Of a stretch of 9,707 nt of DNA, positions 1-5,729 are shown piece after piece. Every line of letters starts with the position of its first letter. Position 1 is the stretch's first letter. This DNA is from an uncultured Lachnospiraceae bacterium (GTDB lineage Bacteria > Bacillota > Clostridia > Lachnospirales > Lachnospiraceae). The stretch lies in the NCBI GenBank assembly GCA_934394615.1, contig CAKRRJ010000081.1, positions 1 through 9,707 on the forward strand, in the 5' to 3' direction. The notes under the pieces are model-generated. The model did not search any database. It was not told where the DNA came from and saw nothing but the letters and a program-made list of their open reading frames with translations. Position numbers and translations under genes: made by a program.

Positions 1-127
1 TAAGACCCAGACTCACGGATTCTTTTGCAGAGTCCAGAAGAGCCTGGGTCACTTCATTCCATGTTCCATTTAATGCGCCCCACAGCATTCCGGCTAAGAA
101 CATACCGCCCCAGAGATAGTTAAGCAT
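1..127 (-). CDS. spmA: Spore maturation protein A, N-terminal fragment cut by the window edge
   Basis: Reading the minus strand from the ATG at 127-125 gives 42 codons with no stop, running off the left edge. The peptide begins MLNYLWGGMFLAGMLWGALN and continues with TWNEVTQALLDSAKESVSLGL. From memory of the family, this matches the start of SpmA: a first hydrophobic segment beginning right at the start (about residues 3-20), then an amphipathic stretch ending in the conserved AKE-V-L block. SpmA is a membrane protein of the nucleoside-recognition (Gate) family that acts with SpmB in dehydrating the spore core. The start at 127 is preferred because family members begin at this point and AGGAAG lies 8 bases upstream. 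An in-frame ATG at 160-158 would add 11 residues (MAAPSEQEVTG) behind a weaker ribosome site. It lies on the same strand as the fatty-acid operon, 209 bases beyond its last gene, and probably belongs to a separate unit. Confidence 0.82.
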   Translation of the reverse strand, partial: MLNYLWGGMFLAGMLWGALNGTWNEVTQALLDSAKESVSLGL

Positions 128-336
128 TCCGGTCACTTCCTGTTCGGATGGTGCTGCCATGCCAGCTTCTATGAAGCAGGCATAACACCGTTTGCTTTCA
201 ATTTATGGAGCTGAAGGCTCATTTATGTCATACTGGGAACACTTTTCCTGACAGTCTTGCATGTCATTTCTGTTTATCAGGCGGATCTGCAGAATCCGCC
301 TGACACTTGCTCCAGACAATACGCAGGTTCTGCCAT
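128..336. other. Intergenic region between the nitronate monooxygenase-like gene and spmA
   Basis: This 209-base stretch separates the last gene of the operon from spmA. It contains the perfect 10-bp hairpin at 277-303 and, at its left end, the ribosome site of spmA. A promoter for spmA would be expected here, but I find no convincing vegetative -35/-10 pair and no clean match to a sporulation sigma-F or sigma-G promoter. Only very short open frames exist on the minus strand, for example 17 codons at 169-222 without a good ribosome site, and I do not call them genes. Confidence 0.6.
277..303 (-). terminator. Perfect 10-bp hairpin, possible end of the fatty-acid operon
   Basis: TCAGGCGGAT at 277-286 is the exact reverse complement of ATCCGCCTGA at 294-303, leaving a 7-base loop that itself contains CTGCAG. 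The stem has six G-C pairs. It begins 33 bases past the stop codon of the nitronate monooxygenase-like gene, where a transcription terminator is expected. Neither strand has a U-run after the stem (the minus strand continues TAAACAG), so it is not a textbook intrinsic terminator. It could instead be an RNA 3'-end stabiliser or a protein-binding palindrome upstream of spmA. Confidence 0.45.
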
Positions 337-1449
337 TTACACCGCACCGACTAAGTCCTGCACCACAGCCTCCACCGTCTCAATCTTATCGGCGCGGTAA
401 GCATTGCTGCCGCAGAATAACAGCGCGTCATTTAATGCCCCCTCTGCGGCATTGGACAACGCCTTGGTGATGCAGTACGGGATGTTCGCCGGATCACAGT
501 GCTCCAGACACTGGTAGCAGTGGGTGATCTTTGCCTTCTCCCCGCGCTCCTTCATGGCCGTGATCTTCTCCAGGAACGGATTCACAATGGCCCGTCCCGG
601 CATGCCCACCGGGCTCTGGGTAATCACGATATCTTCTGCCTTCGCATTGATATAGGCCTGCTTGTAGCTCTCCGGCGCGTCGCACTCTTCGGTGGTGACA
701 AAACGGGTTGCCACCTGCACTGCGTCTGCACCAAGCTCCATGGCATGTTCCACATCCGCCCGTGTGTAGATGCCGCCTGCAATAGCTACCGGGATGTGCT
801 TCTGATATTTCTCCTCAAACTGCTTCACTACCTTCATAATGCTGCGGATCTCTTCATCGTACAGATCCTGATGATAAGTGTGCGGCACATCCTTCGTGTC
901 TGCTCCGTAGCGGCTTAAATCCTCTCTGGAAAAGCCCAGATGGCCGCCCGCTAACGGTCCCTCGATCACTAAAAGATCCGGGATGCGTTTGTACTTTCGG
1001 TCCCACATCTTGCAGATAACCATGGCGGATTTCGCAGTGGAAACGATCGGCGCAATCTTCGTCTTTGCCCCTTCCACAAGCTCCGGCAGGGAAACCGGAA
1101 GTCCGGCTCCGGAAATGATGATATCCGCTCCGGCCTTCACGGCCTCCTTCACATACTGGGCGTAGTTTCGGGTTGCCACCATAATATTAAATCCAATGAT
1201 GCCCTTCGGCGCAATCTCCCGCGCTTTCTTCAGCTCTTCCCCAATGGCACGCAGGTTTGCTTCCATTGGTGCCTTTAAAAACTCCGGATCCTTAAATCCA
1301 ATCTGCGCGGTGGATATGATGCCGATACCGCCGGCCTTTGCCACTGCGCCTGCTAAGGAGTGCAGGCTGATGCCCACTCCCATTCCCCCCTGAATGATGG
1401 GGTATTTTGCTGTAAGATCACCGATCTTCAATGCTTTCATTATGCTCAT
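337..1449 (-). CDS. Nitronate monooxygenase-like / FabK-superfamily FMN flavoprotein
   Basis: A 370-residue protein of the nitronate monooxygenase (formerly 2-nitropropane dioxygenase) and FabK superfamily, a TIM-barrel FMN fold. Visible marks are QGGMGVG at residues 20-26 near the start of the barrel, the GGH motif at 168-170 (His170 aligns with the conserved His of the family), AGG at 224-226 and GADAVQVATRF at 240-250, the usual phosphate-binding end of the barrel. The C-terminal part carries four cysteines spaced C-x2-C-x3-C-x7-C (311, 314, 318, 326) and a fifth at 346, absent from the operon's own FabK and possibly a metal or Fe-S site (inference). The start at 1449 is chosen because GAGGAG (1456-1461) lies 6 bases upstream; the longer open frame to 1602 overlaps accDA and gives an implausible basic, Cys-rich leader. 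It follows accDA by 82 bases on the same strand. Substrate unknown: nitronate detoxification or an enoyl-reductase-like role are both possible. Confidence 0.85.
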   Translation of the reverse strand: MSIMKALKIGDLTAKYPIIQGGMGVGISLHSLAGAVAKAGGIGIISTAQIGFKDPEFLKAPMEANLRAIGEELKKAREIAPKGIIGFNIMVATRNYAQYVKEAVKAGADIIISGAGLPVSLPELVEGAKTKIAPIVSTAKSAMVICKMWDRKYKRIPDLLVIEGPLAGGHLGFSREDLSRYGADTKDVPHTYHQDLYDEEIRSIMKVVKQFEEKYQKHIPVAIAGGIYTRADVEHAMELGADAVQVATRFVTTEECDAPESYKQAYINAKAEDIVITQSPVGMPGRAIVNPFLEKITAMKERGEKAKITHCYQCLEHCDPANIPYCITKALSNAAEGALNDALLFCGSNAYRADKIETVEAVVQDLVGAV

Positions 1450-1455
1450 GCACTT

Positions 1456-1461
1456 CTCCTC
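1456..1461 (-). promoter_or_regulatory. Ribosome binding site deciding the start of the nitronate monooxygenase-like gene
   Basis: The minus strand reads GAGGAG, then six bases, then ATG at 1449-1447. This supports the start at 1449 over the longer open frame beginning at 1602 and over the nearby in-frame ATG at 1440, which would be 15 bases from the site. Confidence 0.7.
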
Positions 1462-1531
1462 GGGCTCGCAGCAGCAAACGCTTGCACAAGGACTCTCACG
1501 AATTTCTGTGTCTGCCTGCCGCTGCCGCCAT

Positions 1532-3250
1532 TTACATATTCCGGAATCTCTGGTAACGGGACTCGCGGATTTCTTCCTTGGTCTTGCCGCTGTAACACTC
1601 AAAAAATGCGGTCATGCTCTGTCTCATATGCTCTGCCAGCACCGGCATGGTCTCGATGGTCGCCGGCTCCTGCTCCGGGATCACATGCTCAATCAGGCCG
1701 CGCTCATAAAGATCTGCTGCCGTAATCTTCATGACTCTGGCCGCATCCGGCGCCTTCTTGCTGTCCTTCCACAGGATGGACGCAAAGCCCTCCGGAGAAA
1801 GAATGGAATAGATGGCATTCTCCAGCATCCATACCTCGTTGGCTACCGCCATCGCCAGCGCGCCGCCGCTTCCGCCTTCTCCAATTACAATGGAAAGAAC
1901 CGGAACCGTCAGCGCCGTCATCTCAAACAGGTTACGGGCAATGGCCTCGCCCTGTCCTCGTTCCTCTGCCTCAATGCCGCAGAAGGCTCCAGGCGTATCT
2001 ACAAAACAGATCACCGGTCTGCCAAAGGTCTCTGCCTGCTTCATCAGGCGCAGTGCCTTGCGGTATCCGTCCGGAGACGGCATGCCAAAGTTCCGGTGAA
2101 TGTTTTCCTTGGTGGTACGGCCCTTCTGCTGGCCGATCACCGTTACCGGCATGCCGCAGAAGGTGGCAATACCGCCGATGATCGCACCGTCATCGCTGAA
2201 ATACCGGTCACCGTGGAACTCCATAAAGTCATCAAACAGTGCGTGAATGTAATCCAGTGCCACCGGACGGACTGCGCTTCTGGAAAGCTGCACCGTATCC
2301 CAGGCATTTTTTCCACTCTGTTTCTGTTTTTCCAGATAGTTTTCCACAGACTCGGCTGGTTCTGCCTGGACACTCTGTGGATTTACGGTCATGCCCGTTT
2401 TTTTATGCATCCGCAGAATATCTGCCAGCACATCCCGCTGGTTTTCACGGTCCACGATCTTATCTACGAAACCATGTTCCAGCAAGAACTCTGCCCGCTG
2501 GAAGCCTTCCGGAAGCTTCTGGCCAATGGTCTGCTGAATGACACGCGGACCTGCGAATCCAATCAGCGCGTTCGGCTCTGCCAGAATGATATCACCAAGC
2601 ATGGCAAAGCTTGCCGTCACACCGCCGGTGGTCGGATCTGTCAGAACGCTGACAAAAAGCTGGCCTGCCTCATGATGCTTTTCCAGGGCCGCGGAGGTCT
2701 TGGCCATCTGCATCAGGGAGACAATGCCCTCCTGCATTCTCGCGCCGCCGGAGCAGGCAAAGATGATGACCGGAAGTTTTTCCTCAGTCGCACGCTCCAC
2801 CATGCGGGTAATCTTCTCGCCCACCACATGCCCCATACTGCTCATGATAAACCTGGCATCGCAGATACCAATGGCTGTCTCAAAACCTTTAATGGTTCCC
2901 TTACCGGTTACAATGGCTTCCTGCAGTCCGGTCTTCTCCTGGGCTGCCTGAACTTTCTTCTCATACCCAGGGAAATCTAACGGATTGGAAAACTCCATCT
3001 CCTTGTTCCACTCTTCAAAGCTGCCCTCATCCAGCAGCATCTCAATGCGGCGGTACGCATGCACGCGGAAATATCCGCCGCACTTCGGGCAGACATACAG
3101 ATTGTTGCGCACATCTTCCACATAAATCGGCTGACCGCACTTGTTGCACTTCTTCCAGAGCCCCTCCGGAATGTTCGGCTCATCCTCATTCTTGGCCTTG
3201 CGGTGAGTGTCGATCATGGTATATGTCTTTTTGAACATATTTCTTAACAT
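1532..3250 (-). CDS. accDA: Fused acetyl-CoA carboxylase carboxyltransferase, beta-alpha (AccD-AccA) in one chain
   Basis: A single uninterrupted 572-residue frame joins both carboxyltransferase subunits, which move the carboxyl group from carboxybiotin on AccB to acetyl-CoA to give malonyl-CoA. The AccD half (about 29-280) opens with a four-cysteine zinc ribbon (Cys35, Cys38, Cys54, Cys57) and carries [10 protein letters not shown] at 166-175. A linker around 281-315 leads to the AccA half (about 316-570), with GQQKG at 373-377, a TPGAF...[11 protein letters not shown] block at 419-438 and [10 protein letters not shown] at 457-466. In E. coli the subunits are separate, 304 and 319 residues; the fusion is slightly shorter than their sum, mainly at the AccA N-terminus. 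The start at 3250 has AAGGAG 8 bases upstream. The frame reads cleanly through the junction with no repeat or homopolymer there, so it looks like a real fusion and not a sequencing artefact. Confidence 0.95.
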   Translation of the reverse strand: MLRNMFKKTYTMIDTHRKAKNEDEPNIPEGLWKKCNKCGQPIYVEDVRNNLYVCPKCGGYFRVHAYRRIEMLLDEGSFEEWNKEMEFSNPLDFPGYEKKVQAAQEKTGLQEAIVTGKGTIKGFETAIGICDARFIMSSMGHVVGEKITRMVERATEEKLPVIIFACSGGARMQEGIVSLMQMAKTSAALEKHHEAGQLFVSVLTDPTTGGVTASFAMLGDIILAEPNALIGFAGPRVIQQTIGQKLPEGFQRAEFLLEHGFVDKIVDRENQRDVLADILRMHKKTGMTVNPQSVQAEPAESVENYLEKQKQSGKNAWDTVQLSRSAVRPVALDYIHALFDDFMEFHGDRYFSDDGAIIGGIATFCGMPVTVIGQQKGRTTKENIHRNFGMPSPDGYRKALRLMKQAETFGRPVICFVDTPGAFCGIEAEERGQGEAIARNLFEMTALTVPVLSIVIGEGGSGGALAMAVANEVWMLENAIYSILSPEGFASILWKDSKKAPDAARVMKITAADLYERGLIEHVIPEQEPATIETMPVLAEHMRQSMTAFFECYSGKTKEEIRESRYQRFRNM

Positions 3251-3275
3251 ACAGGATTCTCCTTAATAGGCGTGA

Positions 3276-3327
3276 AGCTGTCGCAAAATTGGACCCGGAA
3301 CGTGTCGGGGACAATTTTACGCCAGCT
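3276..3327. repeat. Long imperfect inverted repeat (REP-like palindrome) between accC and accDA
   Basis: The 52-base stretch folds on itself. The outer arm AGCTG (3276-3280) pairs with CAGCT (3323-3327), CG (3282-3283) with CG (3320-3321), AAAATTG (3285-3291) with CAATTTT (3312-3318), and CCCG (3294-3297) with CGGG (3306-3309), closing an 8-base loop. The breaks are two single mismatches and a tandem GA/GA mismatch (3292-3293 against 3310-3311). It fills most of the 89-base spacer, the longest inside the operon. There is no U-run after it on the transcribed strand, so it does not look like an intrinsic terminator. The GTCCCCGACACG-type core resembles palindromic repeats scattered through clostridial genomes (from memory, not checked). 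Confidence 0.6.
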
Positions 3328-3339
3328 CCATAACATTCA

Positions 3340-4695
3340 TTACTTACAGTATTCCGGGAACTGATCCGGGATAAAGCCAGTGTCGATCTTGTGTCCATCC
3401 TGGTAGACCGGATTGCTTAAGATCTCAAACTGGAAATCCAGGTTGGTGTCGATGCCCTCAATAATCAGCTCACCCAGAGCGCTTCTCATCTTCGCAATGG
3501 CCTCCGCACGGTCTTTTCCGTGTACGATCAGCTTCATCAGCATGGAATCGTAGTTGGCCGGAACCTTATACTCATTGTAAATGTGCGTGTCCACGCGGAC
3601 TCCATTGCCTCCCGGGATGTGGATGTTGGTAATCTTTCCCGGGCACGGCATGAAATTCTTTGCCGGATTCTCCGCGTTGATGCGGCACTCAATGGCATGG
3701 CCCTGGATGTGGATATCCTCCTGGGTCACGCTCAACTTCTCTCCTGCTGCCACGCGGATCTGCTCTTTGATGAGGTCCAGACCGCTGACCAGCTCCGTCA
3801 CCGGATGCTCCACCTGGATTCGGGTGTTCATCTCCATGAAGTAGAAGTTTTTATTTTTATCTAACAGGAACTCAATGGTTCCCGCATTCTCATAGCCAAC
3901 GGCTTTCGCTGCTTTCACAGCAGTCTCGCCCATCTTTTTGCGAAGCTCCTCCGAGATTGCGATGGACGGGGACTCCTCCAGCACCTTCTGGTGACGGCGC
4001 TGAATGGAGCAGTCACGCTCCCCTAAGTGAATGACATTGCCGTACTTGTCCGCCATGATCTGGAACTCAATGTGACGCGGATTTTCCACGAACCGCTCCA
4101 GGTACATGGTATCGTCCGAGAAGCCTTTCACGGACTCCATCTGGGCGTTCTGGAAGTTGGCCTCAAAGTCCTCCTCGCTCCAGGACACGCGCATGCCCTT
4201 ACCGCCGCCGCCGGAGGATGCCTTGATCATGACCGGAAAACCGATCTCTTTTGCCATCTTCAGCGCTTCCTCTACGGTATAAACCGGCTCCTTGCTGCCC
4301 GGAACGACCGGAACCCCGGCCTCCACCATGGTCTTTCTTGCTGCGGATTTATTGCCCATCTTGTTGATGATCTCAGCAGACGGACCGATGAACGCGATGT
4401 TGCACTTCTGGCACAGCTCCGCGAACCGCGCGTTCTCGGAAAGGAATCCGAATCCCGGATGAATGGCCTCTGCCTTCATGGCTACAGTGGCAGACAGAAT
4501 ACGCTCCATATTCAGGTAACTCTGGCTGGACGGTGCCGGTCCGATACAGATGGCCTCATCTGCCAGAAGGGTGTGCAGACTGTCGCGGTCTGCCTCCGAG
4601 TATACTGCCACGGTCTTGATTCCCATCTCGCGGCAGGCTCTTATGATTCTTACCGCAATCTCGCCGCGGTTCGCGATTAAGATTTTATCAAACAT
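3340..4695 (-). CDS. accC: Biotin carboxylase subunit of acetyl-CoA carboxylase
   Basis: A 451-residue ATP-grasp enzyme that uses ATP and bicarbonate to carboxylate the biotin carried on AccB. Length and layout match AccC (E. coli 449). The N-terminal biotin-carboxylase domain begins FDKILIANRGEIAVR (2-16), Lys116 sits in the conserved NK-S-A-R block, and the glycine-rich ATP lid SSGGGGKGM covers 160-168. The catalytic stretch MEMNTRIQVEHPVTE covers 287-301 with Glu288, Asn290, Arg292 and Glu296 in place. Arg338, which in E. coli contacts the bicarbonate/biotin site, is present in ECRIN. The C-terminal domain runs to residue 451. The start at 4695 has GAGG about 7 bases upstream. It follows fabZ by 31 bases and is separated from accDA by a spacer holding an inverted repeat. 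Confidence 0.97.
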   Translation of the reverse strand: MFDKILIANRGEIAVRIIRACREMGIKTVAVYSEADRDSLHTLLADEAICIGPAPSSQSYLNMERILSATVAMKAEAIHPGFGFLSENARFAELCQKCNIAFIGPSAEIINKMGNKSAARKTMVEAGVPVVPGSKEPVYTVEEALKMAKEIGFPVMIKASSGGGGKGMRVSWSEEDFEANFQNAQMESVKGFSDDTMYLERFVENPRHIEFQIMADKYGNVIHLGERDCSIQRRHQKVLEESPSIAISEELRKKMGETAVKAAKAVGYENAGTIEFLLDKNKNFYFMEMNTRIQVEHPVTELVSGLDLIKEQIRVAAGEKLSVTQEDIHIQGHAIECRINAENPAKNFMPCPGKITNIHIPGGNGVRVDTHIYNEYKVPANYDSMLMKLIVHGKDRAEAIAKMRSALGELIIEGIDTNLDFQFEILSNPVYQDGHKIDTGFIPDQFPEYCK

Positions 4696-4726
4696 TCCCG
4701 TACCTCAACTCTGCGATTCCCCGACC

Positions 4727-5155
4727 TTACTGGATCACAAAGGTCAGCTCTGCTGATACTGCAACCTTTCCTTCTGCGTTGGTCGCAACGGCCTTGCCCA
4801 CGCCGACTGGGCCTTTGCGCTTGATGATCTCGCACTCCAGCTTTAAGCGGTCACCCGGCAGTACCATCTGTTTGAATTTCGCGTTGTTGATCGCACCGAA
4901 AAATGCGGTCTTGCCCTTGTTCTCCGGCAGGCTTAAGATGGCCACCGCGCCAACCTGTGCCAGTGCCTCAATCATCAGTACGCCCGGCATAACCGGCTGT
5001 CCCGGAAAATGACCGTTGAACTGCGGCTCGTTAAAGGTAATGGATTTATAGCCAACCGCGCGCACGCCCGGCTCCAGCTCGTCGATAAAATCGATCAGCA
5101 GAAACGGATGTCTGTGCGGAATGATCTCCTGGATCTCTTTGATTCCCAGTCTCAT
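4727..5155 (-). CDS. fabZ: 3-hydroxyacyl-ACP dehydratase
   Basis: A 142-residue hot-dog-fold dehydratase that removes water from 3-hydroxyacyl-ACP to give trans-2-enoyl-ACP. The FabZ signature is complete: IIPHRHPFLLID at 11-22 and GHFPGQPVMPGVLMIEALAQ at 48-67, with catalytic His49 and Glu63 (supplied by the partner subunit in the dimer). The length fits FabZ (about 140-150) and not the longer FabA. Its ribosome site overlaps the accB stop codon, so translation of the two is probably coupled. No fabA is seen, so FabZ would be the elongation-cycle dehydratase; whether this strain makes unsaturated chains through it cannot be judged from sequence. Confidence 0.97.
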   Translation of the reverse strand: MRLGIKEIQEIIPHRHPFLLIDFIDELEPGVRAVGYKSITFNEPQFNGHFPGQPVMPGVLMIEALAQVGAVAILSLPENKGKTAFFGAINNAKFKQMVLPGDRLKLECEIIKRKGPVGVGKAVATNAEGKVAVSAELTFVIQ

Positions 5156-5160
5156 AATAT

Positions 5161-5169
5161 CTCCTCCTA
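5161..5169 (-). promoter_or_regulatory. Ribosome site of fabZ overlapping the accB stop codon
   Basis: The minus strand reads TAGGAGGAG: the accB stop TAG (5169-5167) shares its last two bases with the AGGAGG ribosome site of fabZ, 7 bases from the fabZ ATG. The arrangement is typical of translational coupling. Confidence 0.75.
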
Positions 5170-5676
5170 TCGGATGCGGAACAGCGGCTGTCCGTACTCT
5201 ACCACGTCTTCGTTGTTCACCAGAACTGCCTCTACCACACCGTCATACTCACTCTCGATCTCGTTCATCAGCTTCATGGCCTCAATGATGCCAAGAACCT
5301 GACCCTTCTTTACGGTATCGCCTTCTTTTACGAATGCCTCTGCCTCCGGGGAAGCAGAAGAATAGAAAGTTCCTACCAGCGGAGAAGTCACAACCTTATC
5401 GGAACCAATGTCCAGAGTGCTCTCCTTCTTCTCTTCAGCTGCCTTTTCCGGTGCCTCGGCTGCTGCAGCCGGAGCTGCTGCCATCTGCATCGGCATTGCG
5501 CCCATCATCGGAGCAGCCGGCTGGGAAATGACAACCGGCGCAACCGGAGCCTGCGCTACGTTTTTCTTCTTTTTCTTTTTGAGCACCAGCTTCTGGTCGC
5601 CCTCTTCATATACAAAACTGGTCAGGCCGTTATCGGAAACAGCCTGGATCAGTGTTACGATCTCATCAATCGTCAT
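5167..5676 (-). CDS. accB: Biotin carboxyl carrier protein of acetyl-CoA carboxylase
   Basis: A 169-residue BCCP. The N-terminal helix-forming part (1-32) is followed by six consecutive lysines (33-38), a flexible Ala/Pro/Met-rich linker (about 40-80) and the C-terminal biotinyl domain (about 94-169). The biotin site is the canonical EAMKLMNEI, with Lys135 the residue modified by biotin ligase; the protruding thumb is represented by the SPLVGTFYSSASPEAE stretch. The carrier shuttles carboxybiotin from AccC to AccDA. AGGAGG (5683-5688) lies 6 bases before the ATG. The lysine run is encoded by a purine-rich AAAAAGAAAAAGAAGAAAAA stretch, unusual in this otherwise GC-rich operon; the frame is intact. 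A small 5-bp hairpin sits just upstream of the ribosome site. Confidence 0.97.
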   Translation of the reverse strand: MTIDEIVTLIQAVSDNGLTSFVYEEGDQKLVLKKKKKKNVAQAPVAPVVISQPAAPMMGAMPMQMAAAPAAAAEAPEKAAEEKKESTLDIGSDKVVTSPLVGTFYSSASPEAEAFVKEGDTVKKGQVLGIIEAMKLMNEIESEYDGVVEAVLVNNEDVVEYGQPLFRIR

Positions 5677-5729
5677 ACTATACCTCCTGGAGACTCATGT
5701 CTCATAACGATTCTTCAGCCTTGCGGTTC

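Noticed and set aside
169..222. A 17-codon minus-strand frame upstream of spmA, possible leader peptide
   Set aside because: It has no good ribosome site, no attenuator structure after it, and such short frames are expected by chance.
128..276. Sigma-G or sigma-F promoter for spmA
   Set aside because: Partial matches such as CATAAAT exist, but no -35/-10 pair with both good sequence and good spacing could be found by eye.
1450..1602. A 51-codon N-terminal extension of the nitronate monooxygenase-like gene containing several cysteines
   Set aside because: It would overlap the end of accDA in another frame, the extension has no family counterpart, and a good ribosome site lies inside it, 6 bases before the ATG at 1449.
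1394..2980. A 528-codon open frame on the plus strand, antisense to accDA
   Set aside because: It lies opposite a clearly conserved enzyme, its product has no recognisable family features and is rich in His and Arg as expected of an antisense shadow. The absence of stops is explained by rarity of TTA, CTA and TCA codons in the real gene.
3186..3398. A 70-codon minus-strand frame spanning the accC-accDA spacer
   Set aside because: It overlaps both flanking genes in another frame, has no supporting ribosome site, and runs straight through the inverted repeat.
4027..4680. A 217-codon plus-strand open frame opposite accC
   Set aside because: It is antisense to a fully conserved biotin carboxylase, has no family resemblance, and follows the same codon-bias shadow pattern seen opposite the other genes.
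5559..5582. Programmed frameshift site in the A-rich stretch of accB
   Set aside because: The needed A-AAA-AAG heptamer is absent (the sequence reads C-AAA-AAG and G-AAA-AAG), and the normal frame encodes the whole biotinyl domain without interruption.
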